Counted from the stretch's first letter, positions 1 to 6,990 are shown. The stretch is 14,585 nucleotides of DNA from Deltaproteobacteria bacterium (GCA_019309245.1 JAFDGP010000029.1:1-14585); one strand, 5' to 3'. Notes: generated by a model from the letters alone, not told the origin. Numbers and translations: made by a program.

Positions 1-593
1 GCAAGTGGGCGTCTATTATGAGAAAACACGGCCATGCCCAGATCTTTGGGCCGGGCCGCGCAGACGGTCCGTTCCCGGAACACTATGAACCGCTGGAATG
101 CCCGGTGGAAAAGAACTTTATGAATGCCCAGCGTATGAATCCCACCGCGCCGGTCTATCATACCGAGGCCGACGAGTTCGCCTCCTGCGATCCCAGATAT
201 CCGCTGGTGGGCACCACCTACCGGGTCACCGAACACTGGCAGACCGGACTGATGACGCGCCCGCAGCCCTGGCTGCTTGAGACCCAGCCCCAGGTGTTTG
301 TGGAAATGAGCGAAGAGCTGGCCAGGCTCAAAGGCATCAAGAACGGCGAGCGCGTGCTGGCCACCTCTGCCAGGGGCTCTCTGGAGTGCACGGCCATTGT
401 GACCAAGCGGTTCAAGCCGTTTAAGATCGGGGGCGGGATCGTCCATCAGGTCGGCTTTCCATGGTGTTATGGGTGGCGCTGGCCGGAATCCGGCACGGAA
501 GAAAGCGCCAACCTGTTGACACCGGCCACCGGTGATCCGAACACGAGAATCCCGGAAACCAAGGCCTTTATGGTCAATATCTCAAAGCTGTAA
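1..593 (+). CDS. fdhA: Formate dehydrogenase catalytic (alpha) subunit, C-terminal part (5' end outside window)
   Basis: The reading frame is open from the window edge (first full codon at base 3, reading KWASIMRKHGHAQIFGPGRA), so this is the tail of a larger protein and the ATG at 18 is an internal Met. The visible ~197 residues match the molybdopterin-dinucleotide-binding C-terminal domain of W/Mo formate dehydrogenases: the FGPGRADGPFPEHYEPLE stretch, then HWQTGLMTRPQPWL, a VEMSEELARLKGIKNGE block and the closing TKAFMVNISKL. In this family the subunit oxidises formate to CO2 at a molybdopterin-bound Mo or W and passes electrons to the beta subunit; it is usually exported by Tat, but the signal peptide would lie outside the window. 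The stop is 15 bases before the beta-subunit ATG, so the two are co-transcribed. Sure of the family; Mo versus W and the exact subclass cannot be told from this fragment. Confidence 0.93.
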   Translation, partial: KWASIMRKHGHAQIFGPGRADGPFPEHYEPLECPVEKNFMNAQRMNPTAPVYHTEADEFASCDPRYPLVGTTYRVTEHWQTGLMTRPQPWLLETQPQVFVEMSEELARLKGIKNGERVLATSARGSLECTAIVTKRFKPFKIGGGIVHQVGFPWCYGWRWPESGTEESANLLTPATGDPNTRIPETKAFMVNISKL

Positions 594-605
594 AAGGAGG
601 TGATC
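593..605 (+). promoter_or_regulatory. Extended Shine-Dalgarno of fdhB
   Basis: AAAGGAGGTGATC is complementary over 13 bases to the usual bacterial 16S rRNA 3' end (GATCACCTCCTTT). The AGGAGG core sits 8 bases before the ATG at 609 and begins inside the fdhA stop codon. This decides the start: the in-frame GTG at 600 lies inside the ribosome-binding site and is rejected. Confidence 0.85.
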
Positions 606-608
606 TGT

Positions 609-1331
609 ATGCCAGGGAAATCATTTTTCGTAGATACCACGCTGTGTACCGCCTGCAGGGGGTGCCAGGTCGCTTGCAAGCAATGGCACGACTTGCCGGC
701 AGAAAAAACCGTGAACCGAGGAAGCTTCCAGAACCCGGCGGATCTCTCCTTTATGACGTACAAGCTCGTCCGGTTCAATGAAGCCGTGGTCGGGGGGAAG
801 CTGAAGTGGCTCTTTTTCCCCGATCAGTGCCGCCACTGCATTGATCCTCCCTGCGAGGCCACGGCCGAAAATCCCAAGGCGATCTTCAGGGATGCGGCCA
901 CCGGCGCAGTGCTTTACACGGCCAACACAAAGAACGTGGACGCCCAGGCGGTCATCGACGCCTGTCCGTACAATATTCCGCGTGCCGCCAAAGACGGCAC
1001 GCTGGCCAAGTGCGATATGTGCATCGATCGGGTGGAAAACGGCCTGCTGCCGGCCTGTGTGGCGACATGCCCCACCGGTGCAATGAACTTCGGCGACAGA
1101 AACGACATGCTCAACCTGGCGAAAGAGCGCCTGGCCGAGGTCAAACGCAGCCATCCCAAGGCCCGACTCCTGGATCCTGAAGACGTGCGTGTGATCTACC
1201 TGGTCACAGAGGCGCCGGTCCTGTATCACAGCTTTGCGGTCGCCTCCAACACAGCCTTCGGCATCTCGCGCAAAATGGCCATGAAACGGATGGTAAAACC
1301 GTTTGTAGACCTTGCAGCCGGCCTGGGCTGA
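609..1331 (+). CDS. fdhB: Formate dehydrogenase iron-sulfur (beta) subunit
   Basis: A 240-residue ferredoxin-like electron-transfer subunit. Twelve cysteines are arranged for three [4Fe-4S] clusters: C13-C16-C19-C23 (CTACRGCQVAC), C74-C77-C82 with C119 (CRHCIDPPC and the CP of ACPYNIPR), and C135-C138-C150-C154 (CDMC and CVATCPTG). This matches the three-cluster small subunit of Desulfovibrio FdhAB rather than E. coli FdnH, which has four clusters and a C-terminal membrane helix; no membrane helix is seen here. It would accept electrons from FdhA and hand them on, in known relatives to periplasmic c-type cytochromes, and be carried out of the cell with FdhA. The start at 609 is set by the very strong ribosome-binding site. 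A terminator follows, so fdhAB ends its own transcription unit. Confidence 0.93.
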   Translation: MPGKSFFVDTTLCTACRGCQVACKQWHDLPAEKTVNRGSFQNPADLSFMTYKLVRFNEAVVGGKLKWLFFPDQCRHCIDPPCEATAENPKAIFRDAATGAVLYTANTKNVDAQAVIDACPYNIPRAAKDGTLAKCDMCIDRVENGLLPACVATCPTGAMNFGDRNDMLNLAKERLAEVKRSHPKARLLDPEDVRVIYLVTEAPVLYHSFAVASNTAFGISRKMAMKRMVKPFVDLAAGLG

Positions 1332-1353
1332 TTCCTTATACCGGTATCAAAGC

Positions 1354-1388
1354 ACGGGAGAAGGTCTTTGATCTTCTCCCGTTTTTTT
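1354..1388 (+). terminator. Intrinsic terminator after fdhAB
   Basis: ACGGGAGAAG (1354-1363) pairs perfectly with CTTCTCCCGT (1373-1382). Two more pairs (G1364-T1372 wobble, T1365-A1371) leave a 5-base loop. A run of seven T follows (1382-1388). This is a textbook Rho-independent terminator and separates fdhAB from fdhE. Confidence 0.93.
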
Positions 1389-1415
1389 GCTATGTCAAAA
1401 TGAGAATAATCAGTC

Positions 1416-2297
1416 ATGAAAAAAGCCCCCATCACCGTAGAGGACATCAAGAAGGCCGTATCGGCAATCAAGGCGGACAGGCCGGCGTACCGTGAGTTGC
1501 TCGCATTTTACGAAATGCTCTTCCTGGCCCAGGAAACAGCCAAGGCGACCATCGCCCTGGAGCCGATCGAGATTTCCAAAGACCTGCTTTGCGCCAAGCG
1601 CGAAGGCGGACTTCCGCTGATCAGCATGGCGGACTTTGTGATCGACACGGCGGCCGCTGAGCAGCTTCTGGAACGTCTTTGTGACCTGGCCCAAGATGCC
1701 AATGCCGTTCTGGCCAAGGCCGGGGCGGGGCTCAAACAGGCCCTTTCAGAGGGCACCCTGACAGGATCGCAGCTTTTTTCAAAGATCCTGGATCAAGAGG
1801 ACGCCTTCTGGGATGAGACGGCCCGCAGGATCGACGCGGAAAAACCCGCGGTGGCCTTTCTCGTGTACAACGCCGTCAAGCCGTGCCTCTCCCTGTGTGC
1901 CGAAGCGCTTTGTGCCTACCTGGACAAGGACCATCCGTGGACCAAGGGATATTGCCCGGTGTGCGGTGGCCTGCCGGTCTTGTCTTTGCTGCGCGACGAA
2001 GGAAAACGCAGCCTCGTTTGCGGGGTTTGCGGACACGAATGGGACACCAGCCGGATATTTTGTCCCTTTTGTGAAAACAAAGACCAAAAAAAGCGGCACT
2101 ATTTTTTCAGCGAACAGGAAAAAGAGTACCGCGTGGATGTATGCGATGCGTGTGACACGTATCTCAAGACCCTGGACACCAGGCATGTAACCCGTCCGGT
2201 GTATTGCCCCGTGGAACAGGTCGCCACCTTGCACCTGGACATCCAGGCACAAGGCCAGGGCCTGAAAAGCGGACTGCCTCTATGGCTACAAACGTAG
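1416..2297 (+). CDS. fdhE: FdhE, formate dehydrogenase accessory protein
   Basis: A 293-residue protein with the FdhE layout: a helical N-terminal half and a cysteine-rich C-terminal half carrying four CxxC pairs at C180/C183 (CPVC), C202/C205 (CGVC), C216/C219 (CPFC) and C243/C246 (CDAC), consistent with rubredoxin-like metal sites. FdhE is a cytoplasmic factor needed for active respiratory formate dehydrogenase; in E. coli it binds the catalytic subunit. Its position directly downstream of fdhAB agrees. The ATG at 1416 was chosen as the first start in frame after the fdhAB terminator; no strong Shine-Dalgarno is evident. The last 16 bases overlap moaA, which suggests translational coupling. 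Confidence 0.93.
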   Translation: MKKAPITVEDIKKAVSAIKADRPAYRELLAFYEMLFLAQETAKATIALEPIEISKDLLCAKREGGLPLISMADFVIDTAAAEQLLERLCDLAQDANAVLAKAGAGLKQALSEGTLTGSQLFSKILDQEDAFWDETARRIDAEKPAVAFLVYNAVKPCLSLCAEALCAYLDKDHPWTKGYCPVCGGLPVLSLLRDEGKRSLVCGVCGHEWDTSRIFCPFCENKDQKKRHYFFSEQEKEYRVDVCDACDTYLKTLDTRHVTRPVYCPVEQVATLHLDIQAQGQGLKSGLPLWLQT

Positions 2298-3271
2298 ATC
2301 CCTTCAATCGCAGGATCACCTACCTGCGCGTGTCTGTAACGGATCGGTGCAACCTGCGCTGTCGCTACTGTGTCCCTGTCAAACACTTCACGTTTCTGGA
2401 CCACGGCGAAATCCTCAACTACGAAGAAATTCTTCAGATTGTCCGGGCAGCGGCTTGCTTGGGAATCAACAAGGTCCGTCTTACCGGGGGAGAACCCCTG
2501 ATTCGAAGAAACCTGGTTCACCTGATCAAACAACTGTGCGCCGTTGACGCCCTGACGGATGTGACCCTGACAACCAACGGCGTGTTCCTAAAGGACATGG
2601 CGAGGGCCATCTTTGACGGAGGCATCCACCGGATCAATGTCAGCCTGGATACGTTGGATCCCGAAAAATTTTCCCAGATCACAGGCCGAGACTGCTTTAA
2701 TCGCGTCTGGAGGGGACTTCAAGAGGCCCGCGACGTGGGGTTTTCACCCATCCGAATCAACGTCGTGGCCATCAGAGGATTCAACGAGGACGAACTGGAG
2801 GCCCTGGCCCGGTTATCCATAGACGGCCCGTATCAAGTGCGTTTCATCGAGTACATGCCCATCGGCAAAGACACCTTCTGGACGCCGGAACGCTTTATTT
2901 CCGTCGATGATATCAAATCCGCGCTGGCCCCCCTGGGCCCGCTTGAACGGATTCCGTCGTCTGCAATGGATGGTCCTGCCGAACGGTACCGATTTTCAGG
3001 GGGCCGGGGCGAATTGGGTTTCATCTCCGCCATGAGCCATCAGTTCTGCCATGCCTGCAACCGACTCAGGCTGACCGCGGACGGCAAATTACGGCCATGC
3101 CTGTTTGCAGACTACGAGGTGGACCTCAAGACCCCCTTAAGAACGGGCTGCGGTCAGGATGATCTTGTGGCCCTTTTTCACCGGGCTATTGACAAAAAGC
3201 CCGGAAAACATCATGCTGCCCGCCGGGGACGGATGCAATCCGCCCGGCCCATGACGTCGATAGGAGGATAA
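2282..3271 (+). CDS. moaA: MoaA, GTP 3',8-cyclase (molybdenum cofactor biosynthesis)
   Basis: A 329-residue radical-SAM enzyme that makes 3',8-cyclo-GTP from GTP, the first step of molybdopterin synthesis. The N-terminal cluster is C23-C27-C30 (DRCNLRCRYC), followed by the LTGGEPL motif (67-73). The second, substrate-binding cluster is C256-C259-C273 (FCHACNRLRL, then RPCLF). The chain ends in Gly-Gly (328-329), the family's C-terminal tail that reaches the active site. An ATG at 2282 gives the standard N-terminus; the frame stays open to 2204 but that extension has no family support. Start inside the end of fdhE and no separate ribosome-binding site imply coupled translation. Placement beside fdhE fits cofactor supply to formate dehydrogenase. 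An additional copy could exist elsewhere in the genome. Confidence 0.95.
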   Translation: MATNVDPFNRRITYLRVSVTDRCNLRCRYCVPVKHFTFLDHGEILNYEEILQIVRAAACLGINKVRLTGGEPLIRRNLVHLIKQLCAVDALTDVTLTTNGVFLKDMARAIFDGGIHRINVSLDTLDPEKFSQITGRDCFNRVWRGLQEARDVGFSPIRINVVAIRGFNEDELEALARLSIDGPYQVRFIEYMPIGKDTFWTPERFISVDDIKSALAPLGPLERIPSSAMDGPAERYRFSGGRGELGFISAMSHQFCHACNRLRLTADGKLRPCLFADYEVDLKTPLRTGCGQDDLVALFHRAIDKKPGKHHAARRGRMQSARPMTSIGG

Positions 3272-3279
3272 CGGGTCCC

Positions 3280-3543
3280 ATGCAATGCCCCCATTGTGAA
3301 GGAGACTTGCCTTTCACGAAATGTCCGGCGTGCAGCCGCGAGATTCCGGATGACAGCCGGTTTTGCTGCTACTGCGGCAAGGCGTTGCCGGAGGCGCAAC
3401 CCGCGGCGGGACAAGCGCCCGAAGACAGCGACTATGATTTTTCCAAGCGGATCCTGTGCAGCGACGGCACCTGTATCGGGGTCATCAATGAACATGGGGT
3501 GTGTAACGAGTGTGGAAAGCCCTATGAAGGGGAACCCACGTAG
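3280..3543 (+). CDS. Small zinc-ribbon protein, function unknown
   Basis: An 87-residue cysteine-rich protein. CxxC pairs lie at C3/C6 (CPHC), C15/C18 (CPAC), C29/C32 around CCYC, and C75/C78 (CNEC), with C60 and C65 in a CSDGTC motif. This suggests at least two zinc ribbons separated by an acidic, Pro/Ala-rich linker (about 36-54). No enzyme domain is visible. An AGGAGG (3262-3267) inside the end of moaA precedes the ATG by 12 bases. It lies 8 bases after moaA and 11 before queD, so it belongs to the same operon. Possible roles are metal delivery or a protein-protein adaptor, but nothing in the sequence decides this. Confidence 0.85.
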   Translation: MQCPHCEGDLPFTKCPACSREIPDDSRFCCYCGKALPEAQPAAGQAPEDSDYDFSKRILCSDGTCIGVINEHGVCNECGKPYEGEPT

Positions 3544-3554
3544 CGGATAGGATC

Positions 3555-3956
3555 ATGTTTGAACTGAAGGTCGTGACCCACTTTTCGGCCGCCCACCAGC
3601 TCAAGGCCTTTCGTGGGGGCTGCGAGACATTGCACGGGCACAACTGGAAGATAGAGGCTTATGTGATGTCCGACGCCCTGGGCGATGCCGGTGTGGTGGT
3701 GGACTTCAGGGAACTCAAGGCCGCATTGCGAAGTATCATGGAGACCCTCGACCATAGCTTCTTAAACGACCTTCCCGCATTCAAGGACACCAGTCCATCT
3801 TCGGAAAACATCGCACGCTACGTCGCGGACCAGCTGGCACAGCGGATCCCGGACCCCCGGGTAAGGGTCAGCCGGGTCACCGCCTGGGAATCGGAAAACG
3901 CCTGCGCTACGTTTTACCCGAACACCGGAACGGCCGGCCGAATCTCACACTTATAA
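3555..3956 (+). CDS. queD: QueD-type 6-carboxy-5,6,7,8-tetrahydropterin synthase (6-PTPS family)
   Basis: A 133-residue member of the PTPS/QueD family. Zinc ligands are H14 (FSAAHQL), H27 and H29 (CETLHGHNW), the catalytic cysteine is C23 in the CxxxHGH motif, and the Asp-His pair is D66/H67 (LDHSFLND). The pterin-anchoring Glu is probably E112 (AWES). QueD converts 7,8-dihydroneopterin triphosphate to 6-carboxytetrahydropterin in queuosine and 7-deazaguanine synthesis. The cysteine is present and no Glu precedes HGH, which argues against the folate-bypass PTPS-III type. It is 11 bases downstream of the zinc-ribbon gene and 10 upstream of the PilZ gene. No queC, queE or queF is beside it, so a different pterin role is possible. 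Confidence 0.88.
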   Translation: MFELKVVTHFSAAHQLKAFRGGCETLHGHNWKIEAYVMSDALGDAGVVVDFRELKAALRSIMETLDHSFLNDLPAFKDTSPSSENIARYVADQLAQRIPDPRVRVSRVTAWESENACATFYPNTGTAGRISHL

Positions 3957-3966
3957 AGGTCTCGGG

Positions 3967-4317
3967 ATGGAAATGACAAAAACCGATAAAGTGGACAAAA
4001 GAAAACACCCCCGGATCGATTTTCACCTGGATATCTCGTTGAGAGGGAGGAAGGGACCTCAACAAATTCGCAATTTCAGTCTATATGGCGTGTTCTTAAG
4101 GACCCGAAATCCCACCCAGTACCATGTCGGAGACCGGATTCGTGTGGTCATGAAACTGCCCAACGAAGAACACGACATGGAAGTCAACGGCCGGGTGGCC
4201 CACGTCTCGGAGAGGGGAATCGGCGTGGAGTTTCTGGATCTGGCCGTGCAGGATGCGGTGGCCATGGAGTTTTGTTTTCATGTATTCAAACACACAACGC
4301 CGCTTCCGGGAACTTAA
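3967..4317 (+). CDS. PilZ-domain protein, probable c-di-GMP receptor
   Basis: A 116-residue protein that is essentially one PilZ domain. The two c-di-GMP-binding signatures are present: RxxxR at R12-R16 (RKHPR) and NxSxxG at N36-S38-G41 (NFSLYG), followed by strands ending in GVEFLD. No catalytic or membrane segment is seen, so it would be a cytoplasmic reader acting on a partner. An AAAGG lies about 7 bases before the ATG at 3967; a second in-frame ATG is at 3973. It ends the fdhE-moaA-queD group and may be transcribed with it. The partner is not identifiable here, though an HD-GYP gene lies about 4.3 kb downstream. Confidence 0.9.
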   Translation: MEMTKTDKVDKRKHPRIDFHLDISLRGRKGPQQIRNFSLYGVFLRTRNPTQYHVGDRIRVVMKLPNEEHDMEVNGRVAHVSERGIGVEFLDLAVQDAVAMEFCFHVFKHTTPLPGT

Positions 4318-4410
4318 CCCTCTTAAGAAACTCAATTCAAATTGCGGCACACAGATTGAGAACAATACGCGTATTTTAGAAACTTTAAAAGATAATCACG
4401 TGCTGCTCTC

Positions 4411-4458
4411 AAGCACGAAGGGCGCAAATCACGAACGATTGAAAGCACGAAGTAAAAG
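4411..4458 (+). repeat. Three 16-base direct units with AA-K-CACGAA core
   Basis: CACGAA occurs at 4414, 4430 and 4446, exactly 16 bases apart, each preceded by AAG or AAT. A partial fourth unit (AATCACG) begins at 4394. Just downstream the motif appears in the opposite sense (TTTTCGTG, 4468-4475), giving an inverted arrangement. The unit may be an operator or iteron-type site, or part of a dispersed intergenic repeat; the sequence cannot decide. Confidence 0.6.
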
Positions 4459-4468
4459 AGATTGAGGT

Positions 4469-4518
4469 TTTCGTGTTTTGCGGCTTGACGCCTTGAGAAC
4501 ATCACGTGATAAATTTTT
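4469..4518 (+). repeat. Dispersed 50-base repeat, copy A
   Basis: Aligned without gaps to 6904-6953, it differs at 6 of 50 positions (88% identity) by hand count. Both copies are on the + strand and both end shortly before a start codon (60 bases before the ATG at 4578 here). The repeat contains a sigma-70-like promoter, annotated separately. Confidence 0.8.
4485..4513 (+). promoter_or_regulatory. Sigma-70-type promoter candidate inside repeat copy A
   Basis: TTGACG (4485-4490) and GATAAA (4508-4513) are separated by 17 bases. The -35 box matches 5 of 6 consensus positions and the -10 box 4 of 6. The predicted start near 4520 leaves a leader of roughly 58 bases before the ATG at 4578, with a small GGTTC/GAACC hairpin at 4527-4541. 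Confidence 0.55.
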
Positions 4519-4577
4519 TCCTTTTTGGTTCCGGTTGAACCGACTTTCTCAAGAGGGGGCAATACGGGAGGCCATTG

Positions 4578-4787
4578 ATGGAAAAGCAGACTATTGTGGT
4601 TCGCGTCAATGTGGAAATGACCGCCGCCAGCCTGCAGGCGATCGTGGCCGGCGCCAAGGCGGCCGCACGCCCTGACAACAACGGTATGTACCGGATCGAC
4701 ACGGCAGACAAGGTAGGCGAGATGATTTCTCGCTTCTTGATGGAAAAAGACTTTGAATCTTACGTAAAGGGCCTGAATCGCGATTAA
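4578..4787 (+). CDS. Conserved-looking small protein, function unknown
   Basis: A 69-residue protein (MEKQTIVVRVNVEMT...) with an alternating beta-type N-terminus, an Ala-rich helix (about 15-31), a short loop with PDNNG, and an amphipathic C-terminal helix ending EKDFESYVKGLNRD. I do not recognise the family. GGGAGG (4566-4571) lies 6 bases before the ATG at 4578, better than the TTG at 4575. It has its own promoter candidate and ends 22 bases before the helicase ATG, so the two are probably one transcript. There are no cysteines, signal peptide or membrane segment. The codon use and good ribosome-binding site argue that it is a real gene. Confidence 0.72.
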   Translation: MEKQTIVVRVNVEMTAASLQAIVAGAKAAARPDNNGMYRIDTADKVGEMISRFLMEKDFESYVKGLNRD

Positions 4788-4809
4788 CGCCACCCCGCCT
4801 TATCCTCTG

Positions 4810-6810
4810 ATGAAACACTCCGTAATCGACCAAACGGCGAGCCCGCCCGAACAGGATATTTTTACCATTCCTTATGAACAGGTATTGAACCCGTCCCAAC
4901 TGGAGGCGGTGACCACACTGGATGGCCCCGTGCTGGTGATCGCGGGTGCGGGCAGCGGCAAGACCCGGACCCTGACCTATCGGGTGGCCCGGCTGGTGGA
5001 GTCGGGGATTCCGCCGGGCGCGATCTTGCTGCTGACTTTCACCCGAAAGGCCGCTCAGGAAATGTTGCGCCGGGCCACGGAATTGCTGGACTATCGGTGT
5101 GAAAAGGTGGCGGGCGGAACCTTTCATTCCTTTGCCAACGTAACCCTCAGGCGGTTCTCCGCGGTCATGGGGTTTGATCGGGGTTTTACCATCATGGACC
5201 GGGCCGACATGGAAGATGCAATCGCCTTTGTCGCCAGGGGCATGCACTTAGACAAGGGCGCGGGGCGTTTGCCACGCAAAAGAACCCTTGCCACCATCTT
5301 GAGCAAGGCGGTCAACAAGGGGGTCGGTGTTGAAGAGGTCGTTAGCGTGGATTACCCGAACTTCATGTTTGCAGCGCAAACCCTGGTGCGCCTTCAGCGG
5401 ATTTACCAAGCGTACAAAAAAGAACATGCCCTTGTGGATTACGATGACCTATTGGTCATTTTGCGCGATCTGCTCCGGGACCATGAGGGGATCAGACAAC
5501 GATTGTCCGAGCACTACCGGTATGTGATGGTGGATGAATACCAGGACACGAACAAGATTCAGGCGGACATCGTCAGGCTCTTGGCCGGGAGGCACCGGAA
5601 TGTGATGGTGGTCGGCGACGACTCGCAGTGCATTTACGCCTTTCGAGGGGCCCGTTTTGCCAATATTATGGCCTTCCCCCAAATATTTCCAGGTACAAAG
5701 GTCATCAAACTGGAAGAAAACTACCGCAGCACCCAGCCCATCCTGGACCTGACGAACGCCATTATCGGCCGGGCCAGCCGAAGGTACACCAAAGTCTTGT
5801 TTACCCGGAAACCGGGGGGGACTCCTCCCGTGCTGGCGGTGGCGGAAGATGAGCGGACACAGTCCCGGTTCGTGGTGAGGCGCATCCAGGAACTGCAAAC
5901 CGCCGGCGTGCCGCTTGGCGACATTGCTGTCCTGTTTCGGTCCGGTTTTCATTCTTTTGACCTGGAGATTGAGCTCAACCGGGCCAATATCGCCTTTGTC
6001 AAGGTCGGGGGGTTCAAGTTCATGGAAACCGCTCACATCAAGGACCTGTTGGCTCACATGAAGGTCCTGATCAATCCGGAAGACGCCTTGAGCTGGCATC
6101 GGATCTTGTTGCTGCTGGAATCCGTCGGACCCAAGGCGGCCGATGAGATATTCCGGCAGATCGTAAACACCGGAAACGGGGTCGCCGCGCTGGCCACCGT
6201 GGAGCCCAAGCCACGCTACCGCAAGGCCTTTGAAAGGTTCAAGGCCACCATGCTGGACCTGGATCCGGATCGGCTCTCGGTGGCTGAGACCGGAGCAAGG
6301 ATTGTCCATTACTATCAACCTATCCTGGAAAGACGGTTCGATAATCACCCCAAAAGAAGCCGGGATCTGGAACACGTGTTGAGTATCATGGCAGGCTATG
6401 ACACGCTGGACCGGTTTTTGGCGGACATGGCCCTGGAACCTCCCACCGCGAGCGTGGACGGAAACCTGGCCGTGGGCAAAGACCATGCAGGGCTTGTTTT
6501 GTCAACCATCCACTCGGCCAAGGGGCTGGAATGGCATACGGTGTTTATCATCTGGGCGCTCGACGGGCGCTTTCCGTCCATCTACGCCACCAGAAGCGAA
6601 CAGGACCTGGAAGAAGAGCTTCGGCTCATGTATGTGGCGGCCACACGGGCGCAGGAGAACCTGTACATTTCGTATCCGGCCAATATCTACGACCGCACCA
6701 CCGCCACACTGCTGTACCGGCCGTCGAGGTTCATCGACGGCATCGGCGAGCACATCCTTGAACCGTGTGTCTTAACCCACGATGGAGACGGCCTGGACAT
6801 GGGATGGTAG
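4810..6810 (+). CDS. UvrD/Rep/PcrA-family superfamily 1A DNA helicase
   Basis: A 666-residue ATP-dependent 3'-5' helicase with the full SF1A motif set in order: Q motif (NPSQ, Q30), Walker A (AGAGSGKT, K51), Ia (LTFTRKAAQEM, about 75-85), GTFHSF (103-108), Walker B (DEYQDT, 242-247), III (GDDSQCIYAFRGA, 269-281), IV (ENYRST, 304-309), V (STIHSAKGLEW, about 564-574) and VI (LMYVAATRA, about 605-613). Length is near E. coli Rep (673) and shorter than UvrD or PcrA, and the long C-terminal tail of those proteins is absent. It would unwind DNA in repair or at stalled forks; a specific role cannot be assigned. No nuclease domain is present. The ribosome-binding site is weak, suggesting coupling to the small gene 22 bases upstream. 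Confidence 0.93.
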   Translation: MKHSVIDQTASPPEQDIFTIPYEQVLNPSQLEAVTTLDGPVLVIAGAGSGKTRTLTYRVARLVESGIPPGAILLLTFTRKAAQEMLRRATELLDYRCEKVAGGTFHSFANVTLRRFSAVMGFDRGFTIMDRADMEDAIAFVARGMHLDKGAGRLPRKRTLATILSKAVNKGVGVEEVVSVDYPNFMFAAQTLVRLQRIYQAYKKEHALVDYDDLLVILRDLLRDHEGIRQRLSEHYRYVMVDEYQDTNKIQADIVRLLAGRHRNVMVVGDDSQCIYAFRGARFANIMAFPQIFPGTKVIKLEENYRSTQPILDLTNAIIGRASRRYTKVLFTRKPGGTPPVLAVAEDERTQSRFVVRRIQELQTAGVPLGDIAVLFRSGFHSFDLEIELNRANIAFVKVGGFKFMETAHIKDLLAHMKVLINPEDALSWHRILLLLESVGPKAADEIFRQIVNTGNGVAALATVEPKPRYRKAFERFKATMLDLDPDRLSVAETGARIVHYYQPILERRFDNHPKRSRDLEHVLSIMAGYDTLDRFLADMALEPPTASVDGNLAVGKDHAGLVLSTIHSAKGLEWHTVFIIWALDGRFPSIYATRSEQDLEEELRLMYVAATRAQENLYISYPANIYDRTTATLLYRPSRFIDGIGEHILEPCVLTHDGDGLDMGW

Positions 6811-6853
6811 TAAAGCGCACAAACCATGGGATTCACGCCGGCCGCCGACAGGT

Positions 6854-6884
6854 TACCCGTTTCCGCTCAAAGCCGAAATGGGTA
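6854..6884 (+). other. Strong imperfect hairpin downstream of the helicase gene
   Basis: Thirteen base positions on each side (6854-6866 and 6872-6884) pair with a single C-C mismatch and one G-T wobble around a 5-base loop TCAAA. No T-run follows, so it is not a classic intrinsic terminator. It could stabilise the helicase mRNA 3' end or be part of the adjacent repeat region. Confidence 0.55.
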
Positions 6885-6903
6885 GACTTTCGTATCTTCA
6901 TCC

Positions 6904-6953
6904 TTTCGTGCTTTGCGGCTTGACGCCTCGAACACATCACGGGATAGATTTTT
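6904..6953 (+). repeat. Dispersed 50-base repeat, copy B
   Basis: 88% identical to 4469-4518 by hand alignment, in the same orientation and ending 37 bases before the rhomboid ATG. A TTTCGTA at 6888 lies exactly 16 bases before the TTTCGTG at 6904, the same period as the units near copy A. Confidence 0.8.
6920..6948 (+). promoter_or_regulatory. Sigma-70-type promoter candidate inside repeat copy B
   Basis: TTGACG (6920-6925), a 17-base spacer, then GATAGA (6943-6948). The hexamer positions coincide with those in copy A. A start near 6955 would give a leader of about 36 bases to the rhomboid gene. The -10 box is weaker than in copy A. Confidence 0.45.
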
Positions 6954-6990
6954 GTTTGTGCCCGCTTGCTGGCGTTAGGATGTTTCCATC

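Noticed and set aside
600..608. GTG start for the formate dehydrogenase beta subunit at 600
   Set aside because: It lies within the Shine-Dalgarno sequence; the ATG at 609 has ideal spacing and gives the family N-terminus.
2204..2281. N-terminal extension of MoaA
   Set aside because: This stretch is coding for FdhE in another frame and the extension does not resemble MoaA; the ATG at 2282 fits the family start.
3555..3956. PTPS-III (folate-bypass) assignment for the QueD-family gene
   Set aside because: The motif is CETLHGH, with the catalytic Cys and no Glu directly before HGH, so the QueD/PTPS type fits better.
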